From positions 1-20,860 of the forward strand of contig CAJMOJ010000037.1 in assembly GCA_905215035.1 (NCBI GenBank): a stretch of 20,860 bases of DNA, given 5' to 3'. The notes under the pieces are model-generated. The model did no database searches and was not told the origin of the DNA. It saw only the letters and a list, made by a program, of their open reading frames with translations. The position numbers and the translations under genes are program-made. The DNA comes from an uncultured bacterium. GTDB taxonomy: Bacteria > Actinomycetota > Coriobacteriia > Coriobacteriales > Eggerthellaceae. Positions 1 through 7,221 of this stretch are shown here, one piece after another. Numbering within the stretch: the first letter of the stretch is position 1; every line of letters starts with the position of its first letter.

Positions 1-105
1 ATCTGCAACACCAGTTCCCTTGCCAGAATGCAAAAGAATAAAAATCACCAATCCAACACCGGAAATAATCAAAATAATAGAAAAAATTATGGCTACGATA
101 TCCAA
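1..105 (-). CDS. secG: SecG, preprotein translocase subunit (partial, N-terminal 35 residues)
   Basis: SecG is the small accessory subunit of the SecYEG protein-export channel in the cytoplasmic membrane. Translating from a TTG at 105-103 gives 35 residues: a long hydrophobic helix (about residues 3-25) followed by HSGKGTGVAD, which matches the conserved SecG hinge (LLHSGKGxG). The gene runs off the left edge; the family is usually about 70-80 residues with a second helix, so roughly half is missing. TTG was chosen because an AAGGAA Shine-Dalgarno-like stretch lies about 5 bases upstream and the SecG homology begins there. It is the last visible gene of the gap-pgk-tpiA-gpmI cluster, a position typical for secG in Gram-positive bacteria, but it has its own promoter (161-196). 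The assignment rests on a short but characteristic segment. Confidence 0.85.
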   Translation of the reverse strand, partial: MDIVAIIFSIILIISGVGLVIFILLHSGKGTGVAD

Positions 106-160
106 CGTTATTCCTTGTCTTGCGTGTTTACAAGTGGACTCTCTACTAGTGAGCTCACAA

Positions 161-196
161 ATATTAGATTATGCCAAAATCTTGTTGCAATTTCAA
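161..196 (-). promoter_or_regulatory. Promoter of secG, with palindrome just downstream
   Basis: On the minus strand a -35 box TTGAAA (196-191) is separated by exactly 17 bases from a -10 box CATAAT (173-168). The -10 is preceded by TGG, giving an extended -10 (TGGCATAAT). Both boxes match the housekeeping sigma consensus at five of six positions. Predicted transcription start is near 161, giving a leader of about 55 bases before the secG TTG. A perfect 10-base palindrome, GTGAGCTCAC (149-158), lies immediately after the predicted start, where an operator could act. Promoter spacing and boxes are seen directly; operator function is inference. Confidence 0.65.
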
Positions 197-204
197 GACT
201 CAGC

Positions 205-1758
205 TTATTTTTCGAGTAATGATGATGCTGTCATCTCTACCGGCTTTTCAAGACCGATCATATCAAGCAATGTAGGCGCGATGTTTGCCAACGACCCAAC
301 TTCTTGCTTGAGCACAAAATCACCATCAGCATGCCCGGTATAATCAACACAAATAAAGGGCACAACATTGGTAGTGTGTGCAGTAAACGGTGTTCCATCC
401 TCAGCAATCATGCAATCAGCATTACCGTGATCTGCCGTAACCAAAGCAAGACCACCTTTTTGCTTAAGAGCCTCAAGAACCAATCCAACACCAGCATCAA
501 CGGCCTCAACGGCATTTCGAGCCGCATCAATTACGCCGGTATGTCCAACCATATCGCAATTAGCAAAATTGACGATATACACATCAGCTTCATCAGCAAG
601 GATTGCATCGTGCAAAGTTTGAGCAACTTCTGGCTCACTCATTTCAGGCTGCATATCATACGTAGCTACTTTAGGCGATGGAATAAGTACACGTTGCTCA
701 TTTTTCTTGGGCTCTTCAATACCGCCATTCAAAAAGAAGGTGACATGAGCATACTTTTCTGTCTCAGCAATATGATATTGTCTTAATCCTGCGTCAGCCA
801 AAACATCAGCAAGAACATGCGTTGGAAATTCTTTTTCAAAAGCAATAGGCGCAGGAATGGTTGGATCATATTCAGTAAGACAAACAAAATATGGCTTTTG
901 CCAGTTAGGACGACCAAACTGATCAAAAGCGTCATCGCACAGTGCGCGCGTAATTTCACGTGCACGGTCAGGGCGAAAATTAAAGAAAATAATGCTGTCT
1001 TCAGCCTTTATGCCATCTTCGAGCAAGGCAACAGGCACAACAAACTCATCGGTAATACCCTCATCATAAGAAGTCTGCATAGCTTCTTGAGGTAAAGCGT
1101 CAGTAAGATTGTTGGCATTCCATAGTGTCTGCCATGCTTGCTCTACCCGCTCCCAACGATTATCTCTATCCATCGCATAATAACGACCTGAGATAGAAGC
1201 GATTTGTGCGGTAGTTGTGTTAGGAAGAGATGCCATTTTATCTTCAAGCTCTGCAATATAGGATTTGCCACTTGAAGGAGGAACGTCACGCCCGTCCATA
1301 AAACAATGAACATGCACACGCTCAACTCCAAGGGCGGCTGCCATATCAAGCAGAGCATAAAGATGCGCATTGCTTGAATGAACGCCTCCATCGGAGAGTA
1401 AACCCATCAAATGCAAGGTTGAATCTGCATTGATAACTGACTGCATTGCATCCACCAAAACAGGATTAGTTTCGAGCGATTTATCTGCACAAGCATTATC
1501 AATACGTGTTAATTCCTGAAAAATTGTACGGCCAGCACCAATATTTAAATGACCAACCTCTGAATTTCCCATTTGCCCTTCAGGTAAACCGACAGGATTT
1601 CCTGACGCAGCAAGCACGGTATGGGAACATGACTCAAACAAACCATCAAGCACCGGCGTATGAGCCAAGCTAATAGCGTTTCCTGGGCCTGCCTCGGTAA
1701 GCCCAAAACCATCCATGATAATAAGAGCTGCGGGTAAATTCAGAGAGGAGATACTCAT
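205..1758 (-). CDS. gpmI: 2,3-bisphosphoglycerate-independent phosphoglycerate mutase
   Basis: Interconverts 3-phosphoglycerate and 2-phosphoglycerate in lower glycolysis, in the cytosol, using two Mn ions and a phosphoserine intermediate. The 517-residue length is normal for the family (about 510). Alkaline-phosphatase-fold metal ligands are visible: MDGFG with Asp16, the nucleophile Ser66 in GNSEVGH, His127 in SDGGVHS, CDMVGHTG, TADHGN and the late His in FTAHTTN. The substrate-binding insert domain carries DGRD (about 155-158), GRYYAMDRDNRW and FRPDRARE. The ATG start at 1758 has an AAAGGA motif 11 bases upstream, a long spacer. It lies 138 bases downstream of tpiA with a stem-loop between, so it may be co-transcribed or partly separately expressed. 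Enzyme identity is very secure. Confidence 0.97.
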   Translation of the reverse strand: MSISSLNLPAALIIMDGFGLTEAGPGNAISLAHTPVLDGLFESCSHTVLAASGNPVGLPEGQMGNSEVGHLNIGAGRTIFQELTRIDNACADKSLETNPVLVDAMQSVINADSTLHLMGLLSDGGVHSSNAHLYALLDMAAALGVERVHVHCFMDGRDVPPSSGKSYIAELEDKMASLPNTTTAQIASISGRYYAMDRDNRWERVEQAWQTLWNANNLTDALPQEAMQTSYDEGITDEFVVPVALLEDGIKAEDSIIFFNFRPDRAREITRALCDDAFDQFGRPNWQKPYFVCLTEYDPTIPAPIAFEKEFPTHVLADVLADAGLRQYHIAETEKYAHVTFFLNGGIEEPKKNEQRVLIPSPKVATYDMQPEMSEPEVAQTLHDAILADEADVYIVNFANCDMVGHTGVIDAARNAVEAVDAGVGLVLEALKQKGGLALVTADHGNADCMIAEDGTPFTAHTTNVVPFICVDYTGHADGDFVLKQEVGSLANIAPTLLDMIGLEKPVEMTASSLLEK

Positions 1759-1801
1759 AGTTGTGATAATCCTTTACGTTATTACTCGATTTCCCAATTG
1801 A

Positions 1802-1835
1802 AGAAGGGTGCGATTTTTCTACATCACACCCTTTT
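1802..1835 (-). promoter_or_regulatory. Stem-loop between tpiA and gpmI
   Basis: The arms AAGGGTG (1804-1810) and CACCCTT (1827-1833) pair perfectly. The stem extends outward by a G-U and an A-U pair, and inward, past one mismatch, by GAT/ATC (1812-1814/1823-1825), leaving an 8-base loop. On the minus strand, the direction of the operon, no U-run follows, so it is not a normal intrinsic terminator; on the plus strand only TTTT follows and no gene needs it. It could be an RNA processing or stability element between the two cistrons. Weak promoter-like sequences occur nearby (for example TTGTTG-15-TATACG on the minus strand) but are not convincing. Confidence 0.45.
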
Positions 1836-1896
1836 CGTATAACAACGACAATACTGCAACAAAGCTATTATGCAATACACGTTGAGCGTATTTTAG

Positions 1897-2670
1897 TTAG
1901 TTGGCTGCAGCTGCAATCTCAATCAATTGGCGGAATGAATCAGCCTGTAATGAAGCGCTACCAATAAGGCCGCCATCAATATCTGGCTGAGCAAGAAGTC
2001 CTTCGGCATTGCCCGCATTCATAGAACCACCGTAGAGTACACGAATGGTGTTAGCGACTTCATTGCCGTAGAGCTCTCCTACTACCACACGAATCAAAGC
2101 ACATACCTCTTCTGCCTGTTCAGGAGTTGCTGTACGTCCGGTTCCAATAGCCCAAATTGGCTCATAAGCAATCACGACATTTTTCATTTCAACAACATCG
2201 ATACCCGCAAGTGCAGCTTTTACTTGAGCTTTAATAAACTCAGGGTAGGTGCCTTTGTCGCGAACATGCAAAGACTCACCAACGCAAATAATAGGAGCCA
2301 ATCCACCTGCAATAATAGCCTTAGTGGTCAAATTAACAACCTCGTCAGTTGCACCAAAAAGTTCACGTCGCTCAGAATGCCCTACGATGCAATACGTGCA
2401 CCCGATCTCTTTAATCATATCGACAGAAATCTCACCTGTATACGCACCACTCTTTTCAAAGTAAACATGCTGAGCACCAAGTTCAATATCTGTTTTATCA
2501 AAATCAAGAACCGTCCATGCTGCTTTTAAATCAACAGATGGTGGACAAATAACAACATCTACCGCATCCCATGAACGATTGTAGTAATTGCAAAGCTGCT
2601 GGGTAAGTGCAACTGTCTCTGGAATATCTTTATGCATCTTCCAGTTACCCGCGATAAGTTTTTTACGCAT
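1897..2670 (-). CDS. tpiA: Triosephosphate isomerase
   Basis: Interconverts dihydroxyacetone phosphate and glyceraldehyde-3-phosphate in glycolysis; a cytosolic TIM-barrel homodimer. The 257 residues fit the family (about 250). Active-site residues are visible: Asn9 and Lys11 in AGNWKMHK, the electrophile His98 in VGHSERR, the base Glu170 in AYEPIWAIGTG with the mobile loop after it, and the phosphate-binding YGGS and GGLIGSAS segments near the C-terminus. The ATG at 2670 lies two bases after the pgk stop, and its strong AAAGGAGG ribosome-binding site is inside the last codons of pgk, so the two genes should be translationally coupled. Nothing odd. Confidence 0.98.
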   Translation of the reverse strand: MRKKLIAGNWKMHKDIPETVALTQQLCNYYNRSWDAVDVVICPPSVDLKAAWTVLDFDKTDIELGAQHVYFEKSGAYTGEISVDMIKEIGCTYCIVGHSERRELFGATDEVVNLTTKAIIAGGLAPIICVGESLHVRDKGTYPEFIKAQVKAALAGIDVVEMKNVVIAYEPIWAIGTGRTATPEQAEEVCALIRVVVGELYGNEVANTIRVLYGGSMNAGNAEGLLAQPDIDGGLIGSASLQADSFRQLIEIAAAAN

Positions 2671-2672
2671 GG

Positions 2673-3863
2673 TTAGTCCTCCTTTAGAGCTTCCACACCA
2701 GGAAGCTTTTCCCCTTGTACGAGCTCCATTGAAGCTCCTCCACCCGTTGAAATAAAAGACATTTGATCAGCGAGTCCAAATTTATTAACAGCAGCCACTG
2801 AGTCACCGCCACCGATTACCGTTGTAGCATCTTCATTAGCACCAACAGCAACGGCAACTCCTTTTGTGCCTGCAGCAAAATTATCCATCTCAAAGACACC
2901 CATCGGGCCATTCCAAAAGACAGTCTTTGCCTCTGAAATCGCATTGCCGTATTGCACAACGGTCATAGGACCAATATCAAGACCCATCATATCATCAGGA
3001 ATATCAGTAATAGGAACTGTCACGGTAGTTGCTTCATTCGAAAACGCATCAGCACAAACAACGTCAACAGGTAAAAGCATTGAAACGCCTTTTGATTCAG
3101 CTTTTTTAAGCATTTCACCCGCACGTTCTACCCAGTCTTCTTCCATAAGACTGGTACCTGTGGCATATCCTTGTGCGCGCAAGAACGTAAAGCACATGCC
3201 ACCGCCAATAATGAGCGTATCGCATTTGTCGATGAGCGCATCAATGACCGCAACTTTATCTGAAACCTTAGAGCCACCAAGAATTGCAACAAAGGGACGG
3301 CGCGGATTGTCAAGCATTGATGTAAGCGTAGTAACTTCTTTAGTCATCAACGCACCTGCATACGCTGGTAGATACCCTGCAACACCAGCCGTCGATGCGT
3401 GTGCACGATGCGCTGCACCAAAGGCGTCGTTTACATACAGGTCACCCATACTTGCAAGCTCGCGCGCAAATTCAGGGTCATTCTTTTTCTCGCGTGCATC
3501 AAAGCGTAAATTTTCTAAAAGAGCAACTTGACCATCTGCGAGATTATCAACAACTTCTTTTGCAGCATTTCCTATCGTATCTGCTGCAAAAGCAACGCTT
3601 GTTCCTAAGATCTTTTCAAGATGTTTTGCCACAGGGGCCAAAGAATATTGCTCTTCGTACCCTGTTCCAGAAGGACGTCCTAAATGAGAACAAAGAACTA
3701 CTTTTGCTCCTTCATCCATCAAATACTTGATGGTAGGAAGCGCAGCCTTAATACGAGTATCATCAGTGACCACATCCCCATCTAAAGGAACATTGAAGTC
3801 AACACGGGTAAGAACACGTTTACCCTTAACATCAGCATCAGTATAGGTTTTAATATCACTCAT
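2673..3863 (-). CDS. pgk: Phosphoglycerate kinase
   Basis: Transfers phosphate between 1,3-bisphosphoglycerate and ADP, the first ATP-yielding step of glycolysis; a cytosolic two-domain monomer. Length 396 is normal. Substrate-binding RVDFNVPLDG (20-29) and SHLGRP lie in the N-terminal domain. The GGSKVSDK hinge region, GGGMCFTFLRAQG, WNGPMGVFE, the nucleotide-binding GGGDSVAA and the final STGGGASMELVQGEKLPGV lie in the C-terminal domain. The ATG at 3863 has GGAGG (minus strand, 3872-3876) about 8 bases upstream. tpiA follows after two bases. A terminator-like hairpin (3884-3934) lies between gap and this gene, so pgk expression may be set by read-through from gap or by an unrecognised promoter. 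Confidence 0.98.
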   Translation of the reverse strand: MSDIKTYTDADVKGKRVLTRVDFNVPLDGDVVTDDTRIKAALPTIKYLMDEGAKVVLCSHLGRPSGTGYEEQYSLAPVAKHLEKILGTSVAFAADTIGNAAKEVVDNLADGQVALLENLRFDAREKKNDPEFARELASMGDLYVNDAFGAAHRAHASTAGVAGYLPAYAGALMTKEVTTLTSMLDNPRRPFVAILGGSKVSDKVAVIDALIDKCDTLIIGGGMCFTFLRAQGYATGTSLMEEDWVERAGEMLKKAESKGVSMLLPVDVVCADAFSNEATTVTVPITDIPDDMMGLDIGPMTVVQYGNAISEAKTVFWNGPMGVFEMDNFAAGTKGVAVAVGANEDATTVIGGGDSVAAVNKFGLADQMSFISTGGGASMELVQGEKLPGVEALKED

Positions 3864-3883
3864 AAACTAGTAGCCTCCTATTC

Positions 3884-3934
3884 AAAAAAGAGAGCCCCTT
3901 TCCGTACCAACACTGGTATGCAAGAAACTCTCTT
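3884..3934 (-). terminator. Terminator-like hairpin (possible attenuator) between gap and pgk
   Basis: On the minus strand AAGAGAG (3934-3928) pairs with CTCTCTT (3894-3888). Inside this, TTTC pairs with GAAA (3927-3924/3902-3899), and CATACCA pairs with TGGTACG (3920-3914/3909-3903, with one G-U) around a GTGT loop. Small bulges of three and four bases separate the helices. A run of six U follows directly (3889-3884), then the pgk ribosome-binding site. This has the form of an intrinsic terminator 97 bases after the gap stop and 20 bases before the pgk ATG. Because pgk, tpiA and probably gpmI lie beyond it, it most likely terminates only part of the transcripts. Structure is seen; partial read-through is inference. 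Confidence 0.65.
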
Positions 3935-4030
3935 AGTTATATCAAGAATTTATCTTTGATTCATATTTTGCGATCAGCTTGTTAAACTCGCGCACACTAA
4001 ACACTATACAAACACTACATATAGCGTGAT

Positions 4031-5032
4031 TTAGAGCATAATTTTAGCGAGATCCTTTACGCGATTAGAATAACCCCACTCATTGTCATACCAAGATACG
4101 CACTTAACAAAATTGCCTTCTCCGCCCAAAACCATGGTTAAACCGGAATCAAACAAAGATGAATGAGCGTCACCTAAAATGTCAGCTGAAACAATAGGAT
4201 CCTCGATATACTCAAGGATTCCCTCAAGTTCTCCTTCAGCAGCTGCTTTCATAGCTGCATTAATTTCATCAACAGTTACCTCTTTTTCAAGTTCCACGGT
4301 CAAATCAACCATAGAACCATCAGGAGTAGGAACACGCGTTGCAAAACCATCAAGTTTACCCTTAAGTTCTGGCAAGACAAGAGATACCGCACGTGCAGCA
4401 CCCGTTGTAGTTGGAATCATAGACAATGCAGCAGAACGTGCGCGACGCAAATCCTTATGAGGTAGGTCTAAGATCTTTTGATCATTGGTGTAAGAATGAA
4501 TAGTATTCATATATCCACGCTTGATACCAAAATTGTCAAGCAGCACCTTTGCAAAAGGAGCTAAGCAGTTAGTGGTACAAGAAGCGTTTGAAACGATGTT
4601 GTGTTTCTCTGGATCATACTGATCATCATTAACACCCATAACAATGGTGATATCTTCGTTTTTAGCAGGAGCGGAAATGATTACTTTCTTAGCTCCAGCC
4701 TCAAGGTGTTTCTTTGCTTCATTAGCATCCGTAAAATGACCCGTTGATTCAATAACAACGTCAACACCCTCACTACCCCAAGGGATATTGAGTGGATCAC
4801 GATCACCATATACTCTTACACTGCGACCATCAACAACAATGCAGTCGCCATCAACATGAACGTCATCAAAAACACGACCATGTACAGAATCATATTTGAG
4901 AAGATGAGCAATAGCATTAATATCGCCCGGATCATTGATTGCAACAACCTCTACGTCTGGATCATTCTCCATAGCACGAAATACAAGACGTCCAATACGT
5001 CCGAAGCCATTAATGCCAACCTTGGTTGCCAT
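4031..5032 (-). CDS. gap: Glyceraldehyde-3-phosphate dehydrogenase, type I (phosphorylating)
   Basis: Oxidises glyceraldehyde-3-phosphate to 1,3-bisphosphoglycerate with NAD; a cytosolic tetramer. Length 333 is standard. The Rossmann motif INGFGRIGR is at 7-15 and AINDP follows at 31-35, whose Asp34 fits NAD preference. The catalytic cysteine is Cys152 in SNASCTTNC and the catalytic His179 is in HSYTNDQ. The C-terminal WYDNEWGYSNRV is present. The ATG at 5032 follows an AAAGGGG ribosome-binding site. The gene lies 150 bases after whiA, behind a region with palindromes and hairpins (5050-5174) likely to hold its own control signals, and upstream of pgk-tpiA-gpmI. Confidence 0.98.
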   Translation of the reverse strand: MATKVGINGFGRIGRLVFRAMENDPDVEVVAINDPGDINAIAHLLKYDSVHGRVFDDVHVDGDCIVVDGRSVRVYGDRDPLNIPWGSEGVDVVIESTGHFTDANEAKKHLEAGAKKVIISAPAKNEDITIVMGVNDDQYDPEKHNIVSNASCTTNCLAPFAKVLLDNFGIKRGYMNTIHSYTNDQKILDLPHKDLRRARSAALSMIPTTTGAARAVSLVLPELKGKLDGFATRVPTPDGSMVDLTVELEKEVTVDEINAAMKAAAEGELEGILEYIEDPIVSADILGDAHSSLFDSGLTMVLGGEGNFVKCVSWYDNEWGYSNRVKDLAKIML

Positions 5033-5049
5033 AATTCCCCTTTCGTAAC

Positions 5050-5174
5050 GCCCAGTTTGTAAGTGGGCAGTTAGTCATCACATCACGTGATACTTCAAAG
5101 GAAAGCTGTCACTTTCCTGTTTTACAACAATGCCCTAATCATACCTTAAATACCACACTTACGGTATTGGAAGG
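5050..5174 (-). promoter_or_regulatory. Intergenic control region upstream of gap
   Basis: Four symmetric elements lie between whiA and gap. AATACC/GGTATT (5149-5154/5163-5168) extends outward to CCTT/AAGG (5144-5147/5171-5174). AGGAAAG/CTTTCCT (5099-5105/5112-5118) has a 6-base loop. ATCACGTGAT (5082-5091) is a perfect 10-base palindrome. GCCCA/TGGGC (5050-5054/5064-5068) lies just before the gap ribosome-binding site. A TATGAT that could be a -10 (minus strand, 5143-5138) has no good -35 partner. The leftmost elements would lie in the gap mRNA leader; the first hairpin may mark the end of the whiA operon transcript, though no U-run follows it on the minus strand. Function is inferred. Confidence 0.45.
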
Positions 5175-5182
5175 CTTTTGTT

Positions 5183-6109
5183 TTACGTAAGTTCTTGCGC
5201 CATTTGCTCCAAACGGCGCACCCGATGATATATTGCTGATTTTGAAAGCGGAGGATCGGCGTGTTCACCCAGCTCTTTAAGCGTTGCTTCAGGATAGCGA
5301 ACGCGCAGGCGAATAAACTCTTGCAAGCCTGGTGGCAAGTCCGTTAGAGCTACATGATCAAGTACTTCTCTAATGGTATTGATCTGCTCGACAGCGGCAT
5401 CCACTGTTTTTGCTTGATTGGCAATCTCTGCATTAACGCGACGGTTTACATCATTACGCACTGATTTTAAAACACGCTCTGATTCCATTTTGAGCGCACA
5501 TTGATGTGCACCAACAGCAGCCAAAAAATTAGTAATAGCCGTTCCTGATTTTAAGTACACGATATAAGAATTGCGCCTATGCATCACTTTGGCGTTAATA
5601 CCACGATCACGCATTAATTGAGCAACATCTTCAGCAAGCGTTTGATTTTCAACCGTAATTTCAAAATGAAAATCACCACGCGGATTAGAAATGAATCCTG
5701 ACCCCAAAAAAACGCCCCGCAAATATGCTTCAGCGCAACACGTTTTTTTCACTAACGCGGGGTCAATACCACGCTCTAGTCCTTCTGAATTCATTACCCC
5801 TAGCTTTTCAAGTGCTTCGAGCAATCCTGGTTGGTACGGCACCTCAATAAGCCAATTGGGGGTTTTATGGAGCACTGATCGTCTCATCGTTAAATCAGTC
5901 TTTAAATTGAACTGGTCATGGAGCGACTTGATAACAAACCGCGCGACCTGCGGCGAGTCAGTTGCAATTTCAAGACGAGACTTGCCGCCGCCTTGCATAA
6001 AAAGCGTACCCTCAATGCGAATAAGAGCAGCTAACTGTACCGCCTCACAATGCGAACACGATGGCATTACGCGCGACAATTCATCTTTCACTTCTGTCGT
6101 GAACGACAC
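5183..6109 (-). CDS. whiA: WhiA sporulation/cell-division regulator family protein
   Basis: WhiA is a DNA-binding protein conserved in Gram-positive bacteria. It controls sporulation genes in Streptomyces and affects division and nucleoid organisation in Bacillus. The 308 residues include a degenerate LAGLIDADG-like N-terminal half (AYLRGVFLGSGFISNPRGDFHFEI, about 128-151) and a C-terminal helix-turn-helix region (LKELGEHADPPLSKSAIYHRVRRLE, about 275-300), both typical. The start is a GTG at 6109 because the conserved MSFTTEVKDEL begins there and AAGGGG lies 10 bases upstream. It overlaps the end of yvcK by 22 bases, implying co-translation. The rapZ-yvcK-whiA order is the standard one. In a non-sporulating relative the role is probably division-related. 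Confidence 0.96.
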   Translation of the reverse strand: MSFTTEVKDELSRVMPSCSHCEAVQLAALIRIEGTLFMQGGGKSRLEIATDSPQVARFVIKSLHDQFNLKTDLTMRRSVLHKTPNWLIEVPYQPGLLEALEKLGVMNSEGLERGIDPALVKKTCCAEAYLRGVFLGSGFISNPRGDFHFEITVENQTLAEDVAQLMRDRGINAKVMHRRNSYIVYLKSGTAITNFLAAVGAHQCALKMESERVLKSVRNDVNRRVNAEIANQAKTVDAAVEQINTIREVLDHVALTDLPPGLQEFIRLRVRYPEATLKELGEHADPPLSKSAIYHRVRRLEQMAQELT

Positions 6110-7221
6110 AGATGAATCACCCCTTCAAAAGCTTGCGCCAATGCAGAAGGATCATGCCAAGTAGGCCGAACAGGGTCAACCATATTACGAAGCATGACCA
6201 CCGTACCATGTGATCTAATAGCTTCAATGTCGTGAGCATGAATAGGAACTGGCCGCACGCGGTTAGGCAAATCAAGACCATCCCGTTTTACTTGTGAATC
6301 AGTGTAGAGCGCCCCTTCTCCAACTGCAGCCGTAAATGCATCATTTGCAACATGACGACCGCGGGGTTTTTCAGGAGAATGGATAAGCATGTAATCAAGA
6401 GCGCCCTCCATCCCATGACGAAATAGCGCATCAGCATGTTCACTTGCTGACAGTCCCCATGTTTCACCCTGTTGATCTGCTAAAGAACACACAAATACTG
6501 TTGCTCCTTTTGAGCGAGCAATCGCATCTGCGATACCAGGAACGAGAAGATTGGGAATAATGGAAGTAAAAAGAGATCCTGGACCTAACACAAGTAAGTC
6601 AGCCTCTTCAATAGCTTCAATTGCTTGATGATAGGGTCTACATTGATCAGGCGACTCAAGCCACACTCGGTTAAGTGCAGTCTGAGACTTACAAGCTTTT
6701 GCTTGTCCACGTAAAAGATGTCCATCGCAGGTTGTGGCACAAAGCGTAACATTGTTGAGCGTTGAGGGATATACATACCCCCGCGCACCCAGTAATTGTC
6801 CACAAATCTTTATAGCTTCAGGAAAAGAACCAGTTGCCTCTTCAAGGGCTGAGAGCATCAGATTTCCCAAAGTGTGATTACGTGCGAATTCAAAACGATA
6901 TTTAAATGCTTTTGTAAGAGGGTCATCAGGATTTGCTGCAAAAGCAGCCAAGCATTTACGAATATCGCCCGGCGGAGTTACATGAGCCTCTTCGCGCAAA
7001 ATACCTGTTGATCCCCCATCATCGGCCATGGCAACAACGGCGCTTGTTTGGATACCCATACTCAAAAGAGTACGAATCGAAACAGGAGCACCCGTACCGC
7101 CACCAATGACAACAGCTTTAAGCTTGGTGTAATCATGATCACTATCTTTAGGTGTTTGAGTACCAATAGCTTGAAACGTTGCTGTCAAAGAAGGGTTATA
7201 GATAAATCCTGACTCGCTCAT
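6088..7221 (-). CDS. yvcK: YvcK/GlmR family gluconeogenesis and cell-envelope factor (CofD-like)
   Basis: YvcK (GlmR) proteins bind UDP-GlcNAc and direct carbon to cell-wall precursors. The fold is CofD-like (2-phospho-L-lactate transferase), but the genomic context is that of YvcK. The 377 residues include a glycine-rich VVIGGGTGAPVSIRTLL (37-53), AMADDGGSTGILREE, PPGDIRKCL, NHTLGNLML and GPGSLFTSIIPNLLVPGI, all conserved. About 35 N-terminal residues precede the conserved core, longer than the Bacillus protein (family about 320). The ATG overlaps the rapZ stop as ATGA, and the 3' end overlaps whiA by 22 bases. A later start would shorten the extension, but the ATGA coupling favours the one given. 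Confidence 0.95.
   Translation of the reverse strand: MSESGFIYNPSLTATFQAIGTQTPKDSDHDYTKLKAVVIGGGTGAPVSIRTLLSMGIQTSAVVAMADDGGSTGILREEAHVTPPGDIRKCLAAFAANPDDPLTKAFKYRFEFARNHTLGNLMLSALEEATGSFPEAIKICGQLLGARGYVYPSTLNNVTLCATTCDGHLLRGQAKACKSQTALNRVWLESPDQCRPYHQAIEAIEEADLLVLGPGSLFTSIIPNLLVPGIADAIARSKGATVFVCSLADQQGETWGLSASEHADALFRHGMEGALDYMLIHSPEKPRGRHVANDAFTAAVGEGALYTDSQVKRDGLDLPNRVRPVPIHAHDIEAIRSHGTVVMLRNMVDPVRPTWHDPSALAQAFEGVIHLCRSRQK

Noticed and set aside
304..786. A 160-codon plus-strand open frame opposite gpmI
   Set aside because: Antisense to the conserved gpmI coding region, no recognisable domain, no ribosome-binding context.
2866..3531. A 221-codon open frame on the plus strand opposite pgk
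   Set aside because: It is entirely antisense to a complete, motif-perfect pgk and its translation resembles no protein family; codon bias of the real gene opens this frame.
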